DNA of 64,000 bases. Source: Plebeiibacterium marinum (GTDB lineage Bacteria > Bacteroidota > Bacteroidia > Bacteroidales > Marinilabiliaceae). The stretch is taken from NCBI RefSeq assembly GCF_026013615.1, contig NZ_JAPDPI010000028.1:1-64000 (forward strand), read 5' to 3'. The notes beneath the pieces were generated by a model. The model saw nothing but the letters and a program-made list of their open reading frames with translations, had not been told where the DNA came from and made no database searches. The translations under genes were made by a program, and so were the position numbers. Positions 53,539-62,432 of the stretch are shown here, piece by piece. Position 1 is the first letter of the stretch, and each line of letters begins with the position of its first letter.

Positions 53539-55248
53539 TCATATTAGATTAAGTACCTGATTTAATATTGTTCCTACAAGTATGGCAGTAATTAGCATGA
53601 TTAGAACAGACTTTAGCATATCCTTAATACCCAACTCTTTAATTAAAACAGAAAAGGTTGCTACACATGGAAAATAAATTGCCAACACCACCGAAGCCAC
53701 AATGAGTTGATTAAGTTCTAGTTGTAATGGGATTAACATACCAACAGCCAGGTCTTTTCTCAACAATCCTAATATCAATACGCCAACAGCCTCTTTGGGC
53801 AATCCTAAACAGTGCACGAATAATGGAGATGCGACTTTTTCAATGCCGTGTAAAATGTTAAAAGCATATAGAACATTAGCTAGCAAAACACCAAATAACA
53901 TAAAAGGGATGGCTTCTTTAATAAACCATTTTATGCGCATAAACACTTTTTTAGTAATCCCTTTAAAATATGGCAGGCGATAAGGCGGTATCTCCATAAA
54001 TATTTCGGGAGAAGTGCCTTTGACCGTATGTTTTAATATGTTTCCAACAATAAACCATACAATCACAAGAGTGGTAAACACAATTAATAAACCTTTATAG
54101 CCATAACTACCTAACAAGCCAAACAGCATTGCCTGTAGAGCCATACATGGTATTGCTATTGACAATAATGTGGCGGTAATAAATTTCTCTTTACGTGTTT
54201 CAAGAATTCTTGTGGCAAGAGCTCCTGGTACATTACACCCCAACCCTAAAAGCATAGGTATTATTGAAAGGCCGTGTATACCTGCCTTATGCATGGTGGT
54301 ATCCATCATTACAGCCACCCTTGGCAAATACCCGGAATCTTCCATGAGTGCCAGAATGGTATAAAAAGAAAATACATATGGCAATACGATACCTATTGGG
54401 ATATATAACCCTGTTGTAAGTAAGCCGAAAGATGTTTCATAATTTAGTACTGTATTAAACTCACCAAATAATAGTTTAGATAACAACTCATTGTTTTGAA
54501 GTAGGGCAGACAACTTACCCAAAACGGGTGTCCACAAGGAATTAAACAACGGATTTGATATATGCTCAATTATGCCCTCGCTAACAAAACGAATAGATAA
54601 GAACATTAACACCATGATTATAAGTAAAATAGGAATACCGGTAACCGGTTTAATAGAATAATCACGCAGGGCTTCTAAAAAAGTATGATGTTTATGCTTG
54701 ATATGCTGTATTTCCTGTAATATATTTCCAATTGTATTCCAACGATCTTCATTATCAAAGTCAAAATCAGACACTTTAACTTCTTCTAATGAATTAACAA
54801 GTTTACTAATCCCTACCCCGGTTAACGCACAGGTTGGTATGCATGTAACATTAAGAATACACTCAAGCTTTTCAACATCAATAAAAATACCTGTGTGTTC
54901 AGCTTCGTCAAACAAATTAAGGGCTGCTACAAACGGAATTTTCTGCTTTATAAGCTGAAGGGTAAGGTTTAAGCTGCGCTCCAGATTAGTTGCATCGATA
55001 ACGTTAATAACAACGTCTCCTTCTTTCAGTAATTCAACGGCTATTTCCTCTGCTTTGCAAGTAGGTTCAAGTGTGTATGTACCAGGAACATCAATAAGTT
55101 GATGCCTTTTTCCGCTAATTGATAGAAAACCCCTGGTGTAATCAACAGAAGTTCCCGGGTAGTTCGATGATATTACATCAACCCCGGTAAGCCTGTTAAA
55201 GATTACGCTTTTCCCGACATTCGGATTACCTATTAGTAATATGTTCAT
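53539..55248 (-). CDS. feoB: Ferrous iron transporter FeoB, short form
   Basis: A 569-residue inner-membrane Fe(II) transporter with N-terminal G-protein domain: G1 GNPNVGKS (7-14), G2/G3 SSNYPGTSVDYTRG and DVPGTYTL, G4 NLFDEAEHT, then the Gate/core membrane region (about 200-565) with CNVPGALATRILETRKE and KEAIPFMLFGVLLANVL. Typical FeoB proteins have 650-800 residues, so this is a compact version with shorter helical and C-terminal parts; all core motifs remain. feoA lies 93 bases upstream in the same direction. Confidence 0.93.
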   Translation of the reverse strand: MNILLIGNPNVGKSVIFNRLTGVDVISSNYPGTSVDYTRGFLSISGKRHQLIDVPGTYTLEPTCKAEEIAVELLKEGDVVINVIDATNLERSLNLTLQLIKQKIPFVAALNLFDEAEHTGIFIDVEKLECILNVTCIPTCALTGVGISKLVNSLEEVKVSDFDFDNEDRWNTIGNILQEIQHIKHKHHTFLEALRDYSIKPVTGIPILLIIMVLMFLSIRFVSEGIIEHISNPLFNSLWTPVLGKLSALLQNNELLSKLLFGEFNTVLNYETSFGLLTTGLYIPIGIVLPYVFSFYTILALMEDSGYLPRVAVMMDTTMHKAGIHGLSIIPMLLGLGCNVPGALATRILETRKEKFITATLLSIAIPCMALQAMLFGLLGSYGYKGLLIVFTTLVIVWFIVGNILKHTVKGTSPEIFMEIPPYRLPYFKGITKKVFMRIKWFIKEAIPFMLFGVLLANVLYAFNILHGIEKVASPLFVHCLGLPKEAVGVLILGLLRKDLAVGMLIPLQLELNQLIVASVVLAIYFPCVATFSVLIKELGIKDMLKSVLIMLITAILVGTILNQVLNLI

Positions 55249-55341
55249 CTGTTTATTTAATATTTTAATTTGCCAGATGGAACTTCACATAATCAAATAA
55301 TTATTATGAATATCTTATTAATTATTTGGCCATGTTTCGTT

Positions 55342-55572
55342 TCATTTTACATCAACTATTATTTTTTGAGCAATTCCCGAACCTATGGCTACCTGAGTGT
55401 TTCCTAATTTCACAACTACCGGGCCCCGTTTTGATTGTTTTGAAACCAATTCTATTTCTTTTCCTATATAAAGCGAAAGACTGTCCATTCTTGCCAACAA
55501 TTCTTTACCACCCCTAATTTGCTTTATAATGCCTTTTTCAGCCCTCTGCATTTCACTAAGTATTTTTGTCAT
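55342..55572 (-). CDS. feoA: FeoA-family protein
   Basis: A 76-residue SH3-like protein, the cytoplasmic partner of FeoB in ferrous iron uptake. Typical features are RGGKELLARMDSLSLYIG with the LxxLGL-like segment and GPVVVKLGNTQVAIGSGIAQKI. Length is normal. It lies between the interrupted DoxX-like gene (5-base gap) and feoB. Confidence 0.88.
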   Translation of the reverse strand: MTKILSEMQRAEKGIIKQIRGGKELLARMDSLSLYIGKEIELVSKQSKRGPVVVKLGNTQVAIGSGIAQKIIVDVK

Positions 55573-55577
55573 CTCTA

Positions 55578-56714
55578 TTAATTACTGGTCAATTGTTGTA
55601 ATTCTTCTTTATTTGGAAAGTCGTTATGATGCCCTTTTTTGATTATTGTGCCATCCTTTATTAATACCAGACCAGGATTCGACCGCACAATCGTTTTAAG
55701 CATAATGTCATCTGCTGCATAAAAGTGAAAAGGCAATTGATATTACGAAGTGCAAAAGTCAATTTCTTCGCTTATCGATGCTGTTGCCAAATAAAAGTTA
55801 TAGTTGTGTTGTCTGCTAAAATCAAAGTTGGTCTTTAGTTTTTCCAGTCCTTTCATATTTGCTATATTTAGTTTGTGAGAGATAGCAAGAAATACATAAG
55901 AGGAATTGTGTAAGATAGAATCTGTAATATTTTCACCTTCGTTATTAGTAAAATAAAAATCATGAATTGGTGGGTGATATCCTCTTCTTACCAGTTTCGA
56001 TTTGGTTTCTACCCATTGCCAGGTAGAATCAATACTTGCAATATCTTCGAGGGCAAATTCTCTAAGTTGATCACCTTTTTTATACATAACAGAATATGTA
56101 AAAGAATCGGTTGGCATTCCTTCCGGAATGGTCATTGCATCAGGAATAAAAGTTCCTGTTTTATAAGGGCGGAAGTCGATATAAGGAAGGTGATGATAGG
56201 TTTGCGCTGAAATAAATAAAAACCCGGTAATTGCCACTCCTGTAATTACCCATTGTTTTTTTAACCCTAATGAACTTATTAATTTGTTTCGGTTTAGAAA
56301 AACAGGAAAGAGAATAGCAACAATAACCAGATTTTTGAAAAAGGTTTGCCAATTAGTCATAACAATGGCATCCCCAAAACAACCACAATCAGTAACAGGA
56401 TTATAAATGGCTAATATGAAAGTAAGCGGTGTAAAAACAAGCATATACACCGATACCATCCATATAAAAAAACGTTGAAAAACACCAAATACCAAACCTA
56501 CACCTAACAGGAACTCCGACATATTCAGCAGGATTGAGAAAGCCAAAGACAGAGGTTCAAGAAATCCCAAGTTAAATGCATTAAAATAATCTATTAGCTT
56601 GTATGTTGTTCCCAAAGGGTCTATACCTTTCACAAAACCGGAAAACATAAATACAAGACCTATAAATATCCGGCAACCAATTAATAGTAAATTTAGTATG
56701 TTATTTATCCTCAT
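55578..56714 (-). pseudogene. DoxX/MauE-like membrane protein with thioredoxin-like end, broken by in-frame TAA
   Basis: From ATG at 56714 the frame encodes a membrane part of about four helices (LNLLLIGCRIFIGLVFMFSG, conserved DCGCFGDA) and a periplasmic thioredoxin-like region, then stops at TAA (55743-55745) after 323 residues. The same frame continues for 54 more codons with an excellent family match ([33 protein letters not shown]) to a normal TAA at 55578. The intact family has exactly this continuous C-terminus, so one codon has become a stop. It is a recent pseudogene, a readthrough case or a sequencing error. Family role: possibly disulfide or quinone-linked redox at the membrane. 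Confidence 0.8.
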
Positions 56715-56723
56715 TTTTACTTA

Positions 56724-57329
56724 TTAAATTTCTAAAATATTATACAGATGATTCATCCGTTCCTGTTTGGTATTCATATATTTTTTATTGTATTTATTTG
56801 GTTTTATAACCAAAGGAATACGCTCAACAACTTGTATGTTATTTAATTCAAGTCCCGATATCTTTTCTGGATTATTTGTAAGCAGGTTTACCTTCTTAAT
56901 CTCCAGCAGTTGAAGAATTGAAGAAGCGATGTGGTAATTTCTTTCATCGGGGGCAAAGCCCAGTTGAATATTAGCTTCAACTGTATCTAAACCCTCTTCC
57001 TGGAGTTTGTAAGCCTTTATTTTGTTCATTAAGCCGATGCCTCTTCCTTCTTGTTGCAGGTAGAGGAGTAGCCCTTGTCCATTTTGTTCAATTATAGTCA
57101 TGGCTTTTTCGAGCTGTTCTCCACAATCACACCTGAGCGAGCCAAATAAATCACCTGTTGCACAGGCAGAATGGATTCGGGTTAACACAATATCATTTTC
57201 CACAAAGGAGCCTTTTAACAAGGCAACATGCTCAAGTCCTGTTTGCTTCTCTAAAAAAGGAATTAACCTAAAGTGGCCATACTTACTAGGCAACTCAACA
57301 CACTCTCCTTTTTCTATATTATCATTCAT
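56724..57329 (-). CDS. ribA: GTP cyclohydrolase II
   Basis: A 201-residue stand-alone RibA, the first step of riboflavin synthesis from GTP. Zinc ligands Cys56, Cys67 and Cys69 (HSACATGDLFGSLRCDCG), the catalytic QQEGRGIGLMNK motif and NPEKISGLE are intact. In most Bacteroidota RibA is fused with RibB; the single-domain form here without other rib genes suggests an accessory flavin supply or a GTP-derived product for a nearby pathway. Confidence 0.94.
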   Translation of the reverse strand: MNDNIEKGECVELPSKYGHFRLIPFLEKQTGLEHVALLKGSFVENDIVLTRIHSACATGDLFGSLRCDCGEQLEKAMTIIEQNGQGLLLYLQQEGRGIGLMNKIKAYKLQEEGLDTVEANIQLGFAPDERNYHIASSILQLLEIKKVNLLTNNPEKISGLELNNIQVVERIPLVIKPNKYNKKYMNTKQERMNHLYNILEI

Positions 57330-57368
57330 TTATCTACCAGTTTTATATCCATCATTTACTTTATATGG

Positions 57369-58214
57369 TTAGATTTTCTCAATAACCGCTTTAATGTCTG
57401 CCGGAGGAGCAAAATACATCCATGATGTAACCAATACTTCTGCACCAGCTTTGGCATATTCAGCAGCGTTAGATGCATTAACACCTCCGGCAGCAATAAT
57501 GCAAATTGATGGATTTATCTTTTCGCATTCTTTTTTACAAATGGGAAAATCATTCGGTGGAAGCTTATCCATTTGAATTACATCAGCTCCTGAGCTTGCA
57601 ATTAGTTTAGCTTCGGAAATATTATGTGCTTCCACAACTATCTTGCGTTCTTTTTGCTTGTTCCTGATTTTTGTAATTACGTTTTCAATATTTTCATATC
57701 CCCCTGAAAACAACAGGTGTTCCCTGAAAATAAGGATTGTATCAGATAAACCTGTACGATGAGGTATTCCTCCGCCCGCCATGAGAGCCTTTAATGCAAT
57801 TTTTTTTAGATACGGTGGATGTTTCCTGGTTCCGGCTACCTGAATATTCTGGTTTACAGCATGAGCTGCCTCAACTAAGGAATTGGTTCGTGTAGCAATT
57901 CCAGATGCAAATTCAATCATGGCAAGCCCTGTGCGCCAAATTAAGTGAATGGCTTCGGCATTTCCTTCCGCTTCAAGCATTTTATCTCCTTCGGATAATT
58001 TTGTCCCGGAAGGAACACTATGCATTATTTGTAAGCCGTTTTTCCGATACATTCTTTCTGCCTCTTCAATGCAGCATACAACCATGGAGTGACGGGCAAA
58101 TAATGAAATACGTCCTGTTTCTCCTTTAAAATCCATTAAATAAGATGTCATATCGCCAGCAGGCACATCGTCTTCAATTAAACGGTCAATATCTGTTTCT
58201 GTGAAATAAATCAT
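57369..58214 (-). CDS. modD: ModD protein (NadC-like phosphoribosyltransferase fold)
   Basis: A 281-residue protein of the quinolinate phosphoribosyltransferase fold, but closer to ModD, which is linked to molybdenum transport operons: DIDRLIEDDVPAGDMTS at the start, the TRKHPPYLKKIALKALMAGGG block and VVEAHNISEAKLIASSGADVIQMDK. NadC proper would have the quinolinate-binding arginine/lysine set; ModD proteins lack NadC function in known cases but their reaction is unknown. It supports the molybdenum theme of modA 10 kb downstream in the same run. Confidence 0.85.
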   Translation of the reverse strand: MIYFTETDIDRLIEDDVPAGDMTSYLMDFKGETGRISLFARHSMVVCCIEEAERMYRKNGLQIMHSVPSGTKLSEGDKMLEAEGNAEAIHLIWRTGLAMIEFASGIATRTNSLVEAAHAVNQNIQVAGTRKHPPYLKKIALKALMAGGGIPHRTGLSDTILIFREHLLFSGGYENIENVITKIRNKQKERKIVVEAHNISEAKLIASSGADVIQMDKLPPNDFPICKKECEKINPSICIIAAGGVNASNAAEYAKAGAEVLVTSWMYFAPPADIKAVIEKI

Positions 58215-58245
58215 TTGTTTAAGTCTGTATTAAATATTTACATTA

Positions 58246-59202
58246 TTATTCGCATCCAAAACACGAAATGGGTTTATCGGGCACAAAATCTATTATTTTG
58301 TAATTCAATTCCTTGGAGACACTTTCAGTAGATTCATTAATGTTGTTAAATACCAATGAATTGTCACCAAATACTATTTTTAGGGGCGATATAAAAAAAG
58401 CATTCTCATTGCAATAACTTGTTACAAGTTTGGGTGAAAACCTTTTGTATTCAACACTACCTTTTTTAACTACTATTTGGTTAGATGAGGTGATAACACT
58501 TTGTACAGAACCGTCTTCGTTCAAACATAAAGAATGACTTTCTGCCTGAATGCCGTTTGGGTCGGGGTCAAATACTTTTAATTTGCCAATAGGACTGTTA
58601 ACGGCAAGTTCTTCTAGGGGTTCAAAGCCTTTTACCTTTCCGTTTTTATAAAAAGAAATACCCTTTCGAATAAGCATTTCGCCCATATCTGTTGTTATTT
58701 TCACATGCTCATTAGGCCAAAACAGTAAGCTTTCTAGCTCACCTGTTTCATAAAACTGCAAATAGATTGGTTTAACTTTAATTTCACCCACAGCCGTTTG
58801 TATATCAATGATTTCTGCCAATTCACATTCATTCTCTTCCGTCCAAAAACCAGTAACTTTTCCATTTAAAGGGAAGGTACGATACAAAGCACCGCTTTTA
58901 TAAAATATTACCAACTCGGATTTTATAGTTCCAACCGAAGTGGGTATTTCTGTTAACTTTTCTAAAGGCAACGATTTTAATTCACCTGTTTTATAAAATT
59001 TTACAGGGGCTTCCTTTTTTCTCCCAGAGTCATCATCAAGGGTATATCTTGGAATAAGATTTCCGACAGATGTTTCAAGAATTATTTCTTCGCCAACTAA
59101 AACGGTATCAATATTTCCATTTTTATTCCTTGAAATTAAATGGCTTTTCGATGAAAATTGTTGTTGCATATCCATTATTTGATGTTTTAGTTCATTTATC
59201 AT
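58246..59202 (-). CDS. Repeat protein of YwqK/MORN-like type, unknown function
   Basis: A 318-residue protein made of about four and a half repeats of ~45 residues, each with two motifs: a turn of the form TSVGxIK (residues 44-48, 88-94, 136-142, 171-177, 203-209) and an FYxTGELxSL hairpin (69-81, 100-114, 150-163, 184-198, and a weaker 227-240). The pattern recalls MORN or YwqK repeats, which make extended beta-hairpin surfaces. The C-terminus ends in CFGCE, a possible metal or redox cysteine pair. Its ATG overlaps the stop of the DUF4405 gene by four bases, so the products probably act together. No confident family. Confidence 0.7.
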   Translation of the reverse strand: MINELKHQIMDMQQQFSSKSHLISRNKNGNIDTVLVGEEIILETSVGNLIPRYTLDDDSGRKKEAPVKFYKTGELKSLPLEKLTEIPTSVGTIKSELVIFYKSGALYRTFPLNGKVTGFWTEENECELAEIIDIQTAVGEIKVKPIYLQFYETGELESLLFWPNEHVKITTDMGEMLIRKGISFYKNGKVKGFEPLEELAVNSPIGKLKVFDPDPNGIQAESHSLCLNEDGSVQSVITSSNQIVVKKGSVEYKRFSPKLVTSYCNENAFFISPLKIVFGDNSLVFNNINESTESVSKELNYKIIDFVPDKPISCFGCE

Positions 59203-59936
59203 TCCTTCATGTTTTTGCTCTCTATGTAATCTCGTATATCATTTAACTGAAAATTATATTGTTTACGCAATCTTCCCAATCTTTTATTATTGTTACCAGT
59301 AGGTACATTAATGCTTTTAGCCAGTTCATGTGCAGAAACATTGTACTTTTCTGCAACTTCATTAATAGTCATGTTCCCATATATTTCGATATCTGATTGG
59401 TGAGCATGTTTGAGCTCCGTATGATGCTCTACATCTGGTATTTTTTCTTGGTCTTGTCCTATGTCAGGTTTTGCTTCAACTTTGTTTTTATATTGCCTTT
59501 CTTCAAAAGAATAGCCTTTACCATGCTTACTATTGTGAGCATGGTTTAAGACACTTTCATCAACTTCGGGATTAAGAAAAAAAGGAACAATACCAAAAAC
59601 AAACGTGAATAATACCAATAATGAGCCTAGGATAACTCGCAATGCTTTTGCTGGTACCATCTTTTTAAAAATTCCAATAATCTGTTTCCAATGAAATACA
59701 ATGTGAAGTACCAATAAAAAGAGCAGGACAAAACTCAGGATTAAATGAATTGTTCCCCACTGGTGTCGGTCAATACCCCAATAGTAAAGTTCAACATCAC
59801 GTCCATAAATATCATTTCGTTTAAAGCCAGGAACAAGCACGTATTTAATCAGAAAACCAATACCAGCAATTGGTATTATTAACATAAACATGAGTATGTC
59901 TATTGATAAATTTAATTTTGGTTTGTTGATTTTCAT
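59199..59936 (-). CDS. DUF4405 membrane protein with C-terminal helical domain
   Basis: The ATG at 59936 gives 245 residues. Three to four membrane helices (about 8-30, 62-82, 100-122) contain paired histidines (HQWGTIHLILS, LVLHIVFHWKQI) of the DUF4405 type, which resembles cytochrome-b561-like heme membrane proteins. A cytoplasmic domain (about 185-245: TINEVAEKYNVSAHELAKS, LRKQYNFQLNDIRDYIE) recurs in anaerobe DUF4405 proteins. The upstream gene, 4 bases away, is a ferredoxin, suggesting electron transfer between them. Heme binding is inference from the histidines. Confidence 0.78.
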   Translation of the reverse strand: MKINKPKLNLSIDILMFMLIIPIAGIGFLIKYVLVPGFKRNDIYGRDVELYYWGIDRHQWGTIHLILSFVLLFLLVLHIVFHWKQIIGIFKKMVPAKALRVILGSLLVLFTFVFGIVPFFLNPEVDESVLNHAHNSKHGKGYSFEERQYKNKVEAKPDIGQDQEKIPDVEHHTELKHAHQSDIEIYGNMTINEVAEKYNVSAHELAKSINVPTGNNNKRLGRLRKQYNFQLNDIRDYIESKNMKE

Positions 59937-59940
59937 AGTA

Positions 59941-60114
59941 TTAATCTTTAATAGCTCCAACAGGACATTCTCCTAAACATAAGCCGCAGTTACGACATTT
60001 CTCATTGTTAATTTGCGCTTTACCATCAATTAATTCTATAGCGGCCATAGGACACACCTCTACGCATACACCGCAACCAGTGCATTCTTCTTTATTTACT
60101 ACCGGATACTCCAT
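59941..60114 (-). CDS. 2[4Fe-4S] ferredoxin
   Basis: A 57-residue protein missed by length cut-offs. Two complete cluster motifs are visible: CTGCGVCVEVCP (residues 11-22) and CRNCGLCLGECP (residues 40-51), each CxxCxxCxxxCP, spaced as in clostridial-type ferredoxins. It should carry electrons at low potential. It lies between mrp (24-base gap) and the DUF4405 membrane protein (4-base gap), so an Fe-S carrier, ferredoxin and membrane redox protein form one unit. Confidence 0.93.
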   Translation of the reverse strand: MEYPVVNKEECTGCGVCVEVCPMAAIELIDGKAQINNEKCRNCGLCLGECPVGAIKD

Positions 60115-60138
60115 AATTTTAATTTTTATGTTAACATA

Positions 60139-60915
60139 TTATTTGCTTATTTTATTTACCAGCTTTTCAAAAGCCTGTACAATTAATTTGCTGTTTGATG
60201 CAAATACCGTTTTACCAGTATCACCAAGTTCGCAAACATCACTTACAAGCGGTATTTCAGCCAACAAAGGACAACGAAGCTCTTTGGCAAGTTCAATACC
60301 TCCTCCATTTCCAAATAAATAGTATTTTTCATCGGGATGTTTTTCGGGTGTGAACCACGACATGTTTTCTACAATACCCAATATTTCAATATCAATTTTT
60401 TCGGTTTTGAACATATTGGCAGCTTTTCGCCCATCAGCAACAGCCATTTGTTGCGGAGTAATTACTATAATAGCCTTTGCTTGTGGCAATTTCTGTGAAA
60501 GGGTAATACAGATATCTCCTGTTCCTGGAGGCATATCAATTACAAGGTAATCCAGTTCGCCCCAAACGGTATTTTCAAGCAACTGTGTTAAAACTTTTGA
60601 AGCCATTGGCCCACGCCAGATTATAGCATCTTCCTTTTTCATTATCAGACCAAGCGACATGGTTTTTACACCATATCTAGAAATTGGTATAATTGCTTCT
60701 TCCTCTTCTTTTTTTTCTACTTGAGGGTGTTGGTCACTTACGCCAAGTGTTAAAGGCACAGATGGTCCATATAAATCGGCATCTAAAAGCCCGGCAGAAA
60801 AGCCTTCTCTTGTTAATGCAACGGCAAGGTTAGTTGCAACAGTTGATTTTCCAACCCCTCCTTTACCTGACGCAACAAGGATTATGTGTTTTACTTTATC
60901 TAAATAATTTGCCAT
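60139..60915 (-). CDS. Mrp/NBP35-family Fe-S cluster carrier ATPase
   Basis: A 258-residue P-loop ATPase: deviant Walker A ASGKGGVGKST (about 16-26), DADLYGPSVPLTLG, and Walker B/Switch DYLVIDMPPGTGD. It assembles or transfers Fe-S clusters. The CxxC cluster-bridging pair of many Mrp proteins, expected after ENMSWF, is replaced by TPEKHPDEKYYLFG, as in the Bacteroidota-type subgroup. The chromosome normally carries a main apbC/mrp; this copy, without the N-terminal MIP18 domain, probably serves the neighbouring redox proteins. Confidence 0.9.
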   Translation of the reverse strand: MANYLDKVKHIILVASGKGGVGKSTVATNLAVALTREGFSAGLLDADLYGPSVPLTLGVSDQHPQVEKKEEEEAIIPISRYGVKTMSLGLIMKKEDAIIWRGPMASKVLTQLLENTVWGELDYLVIDMPPGTGDICITLSQKLPQAKAIIVITPQQMAVADGRKAANMFKTEKIDIEILGIVENMSWFTPEKHPDEKYYLFGNGGGIELAKELRCPLLAEIPLVSDVCELGDTGKTVFASNSKLIVQAFEKLVNKISK

Positions 60916-60963
60916 AATTACTTCTACTTATCTTTTATTTCAAAAGCTATATGCTGTAACATG

Positions 60964-61578
60964 CTATCTGTATTTTAAATATTGAATGGGATAATCGGTT
61001 GGTATTTTGCCTTGTTTTATTTGCTTAAGTTTATTTCTCGTAAGTTTTTTGTTTAAAGCAGATAGATGGTCAATAAAAAGCAAACCTTTTGTGTGGTCAA
61101 ATTCATGTTGAATAACCCTTGCCGTATAGCCGGAAAACATTTTTCGATGTAAAACAAAATCTTTGTCAAGATATTCAACAATAATATCCCATGGTCGTTT
61201 TATATCTTCACTTATTCCTGGGATACTAAGGCAACCCTCGGTCAGTTTGTTTGTTTCTTCGGAATATTCTAATATATTGGCATTTATAAAAACTTCTTCA
61301 ATACCCTTGTCGCCACAAAATAACTTCTTACGGTAATTTGTTTCCAGTTCATCATACATTAAGGTACTTTTTACAACAAATGCGTTAAGCTGGCTATCAA
61401 TTTGAGGAGCAGCTAACCCAACTCCACCTGATATTTCAAGCGTATTCCATAAATCCTCAATAAGTTTATCTACCAAAATATCCCTATCGTAGATGTTCCG
61501 GCTTTTTTGCCTCAAAACCGGATTACCATAGGCTATAATCGGTAAGGATTTATTTGTTAGTTCATCAATCTTTTCCAT
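60964..61578 (-). CDS. def: Peptide deformylase
   Basis: A 204-residue metallo-enzyme removing formyl groups from nascent N-termini. Motif 1 GGVGLAAPQI (51-60), motif 2 EGCLSIPG with Cys116 and motif 3 QHEFDH with His158, Glu159 and His162 are complete. Its start overlaps the end of the upstream MinD-type ATPase gene by 22 bases. Def in Bacteroidota is normally beside ruvX/yqgF, so this looks like an additional copy. Confidence 0.94.
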   Translation of the reverse strand: MEKIDELTNKSLPIIAYGNPVLRQKSRNIYDRDILVDKLIEDLWNTLEISGGVGLAAPQIDSQLNAFVVKSTLMYDELETNYRKKLFCGDKGIEEVFINANILEYSEETNKLTEGCLSIPGISEDIKRPWDIIVEYLDKDFVLHRKMFSGYTARVIQHEFDHTKGLLFIDHLSALNKKLTRNKLKQIKQGKIPTDYPIQYLKYR

Positions 61579-62423
61579 ACCGTTTTTATGATTTCTGTAA
61601 TTTCTGATTCAGGTTGATATTCAACGATAGTTTGTCCTAGAGTCATCGCTTCAACCATTTTTTCATCAAAAGGAATTTGAGCTAACAAAGGGATATTACT
61701 TTCATTAAGAAAGGTTTTAATTTCGTTTACAACTTCCTTGTTAATATCAAATTTGTTGATGACGGCATAAGTTTCGATATTGAACGAGTTAATCAATTCT
61801 ACAAGACGAACAGCATCATGCAATCCCGATTTTGTTGGCTCAATTACAAGTAAAACTAGGTTAGTACCAGATAATGAAGCTATAGTTGCACATCCAATTC
61901 CGGGAGGGCCATCGTTAATAATAAAGTCACCATTAAAATTCTGGCTGATTTCTTTTGCTTTTTTACGAACCTGACTAACCAGTTTGCCTGAATTTTCTTC
62001 ACCTGGCCCCATTTCAGCATGTACTAATGTTCCAAACCGAGAGTTAGAAATAAACCAATGATTGCTTGTGTTTTCAATTGAAGATATTGCGTCATTCGGA
62101 CATACACGTTCACATAACCGACAACCTTCGCATTGCAGGGAATTAATATATATTTCTCCATTGTCATGCTGATGAATCGCATCAAAACGACAATGTTGTA
62201 AACATAAACTACAGGCATTACATTTCTCGCTATCAATGCTAACTGCCCACCCACTTGAAAAATCGTATTTTTCCTGTATTGTTGGATTGAAAAGCAAATG
62301 AAGGTCGGCAGCATCCACATCATTATCGCAATAAACAGCATTTTTAGCTACCGAAGCCAAAGCAGCTGCAATGGTTGTCTTTCCTGTTCCACCTTTACCA
62401 CTTAAAATAGTTATCTCCTTCAT
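61557..62423 (-). CDS. MinD-superfamily ATPase with inserted ferredoxin domain (first copy)
   Basis: A 288-residue COG1149-type protein. The deviant Walker A GKGGTGKTT (9-17) is followed at about 60-115 by an inserted 2[4Fe-4S] ferredoxin domain (CNACSLCLQHCRFDAI and CEGCRLCERVCPNDAI), then the NDGPPGIGC switch motif and NKFDINKEV. Such proteins occur in pairs in strict anaerobes and may couple ATP hydrolysis to low-potential electron transfer or metal insertion. Its neighbour 9 bases upstream is a second member. Confidence 0.9.
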   Translation of the reverse strand: MKEITILSGKGGTGKTTIAAALASVAKNAVYCDNDVDAADLHLLFNPTIQEKYDFSSGWAVSIDSEKCNACSLCLQHCRFDAIHQHDNGEIYINSLQCEGCRLCERVCPNDAISSIENTSNHWFISNSRFGTLVHAEMGPGEENSGKLVSQVRKKAKEISQNFNGDFIINDGPPGIGCATIASLSGTNLVLLVIEPTKSGLHDAVRLVELINSFNIETYAVINKFDINKEVVNEIKTFLNESNIPLLAQIPFDEKMVEAMTLGQTIVEYQPESEITEIIKTVWKRLMN

Positions 62424-62432
62424 AATTCATGT

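Noticed and set aside
56051-56070. GATCACC match to the tRNA-Arg 3' end as a second attachment site
   Set aside because: Only seven bases match and it is inside a coding region; such a short match is expected by chance.
59937-59960. Earlier TTG start for the DUF4405 protein
   Set aside because: It would overlap the ferredoxin stop; ATG at 59936 starts just before the first membrane helix and sits 4 bases after the ferredoxin gene.
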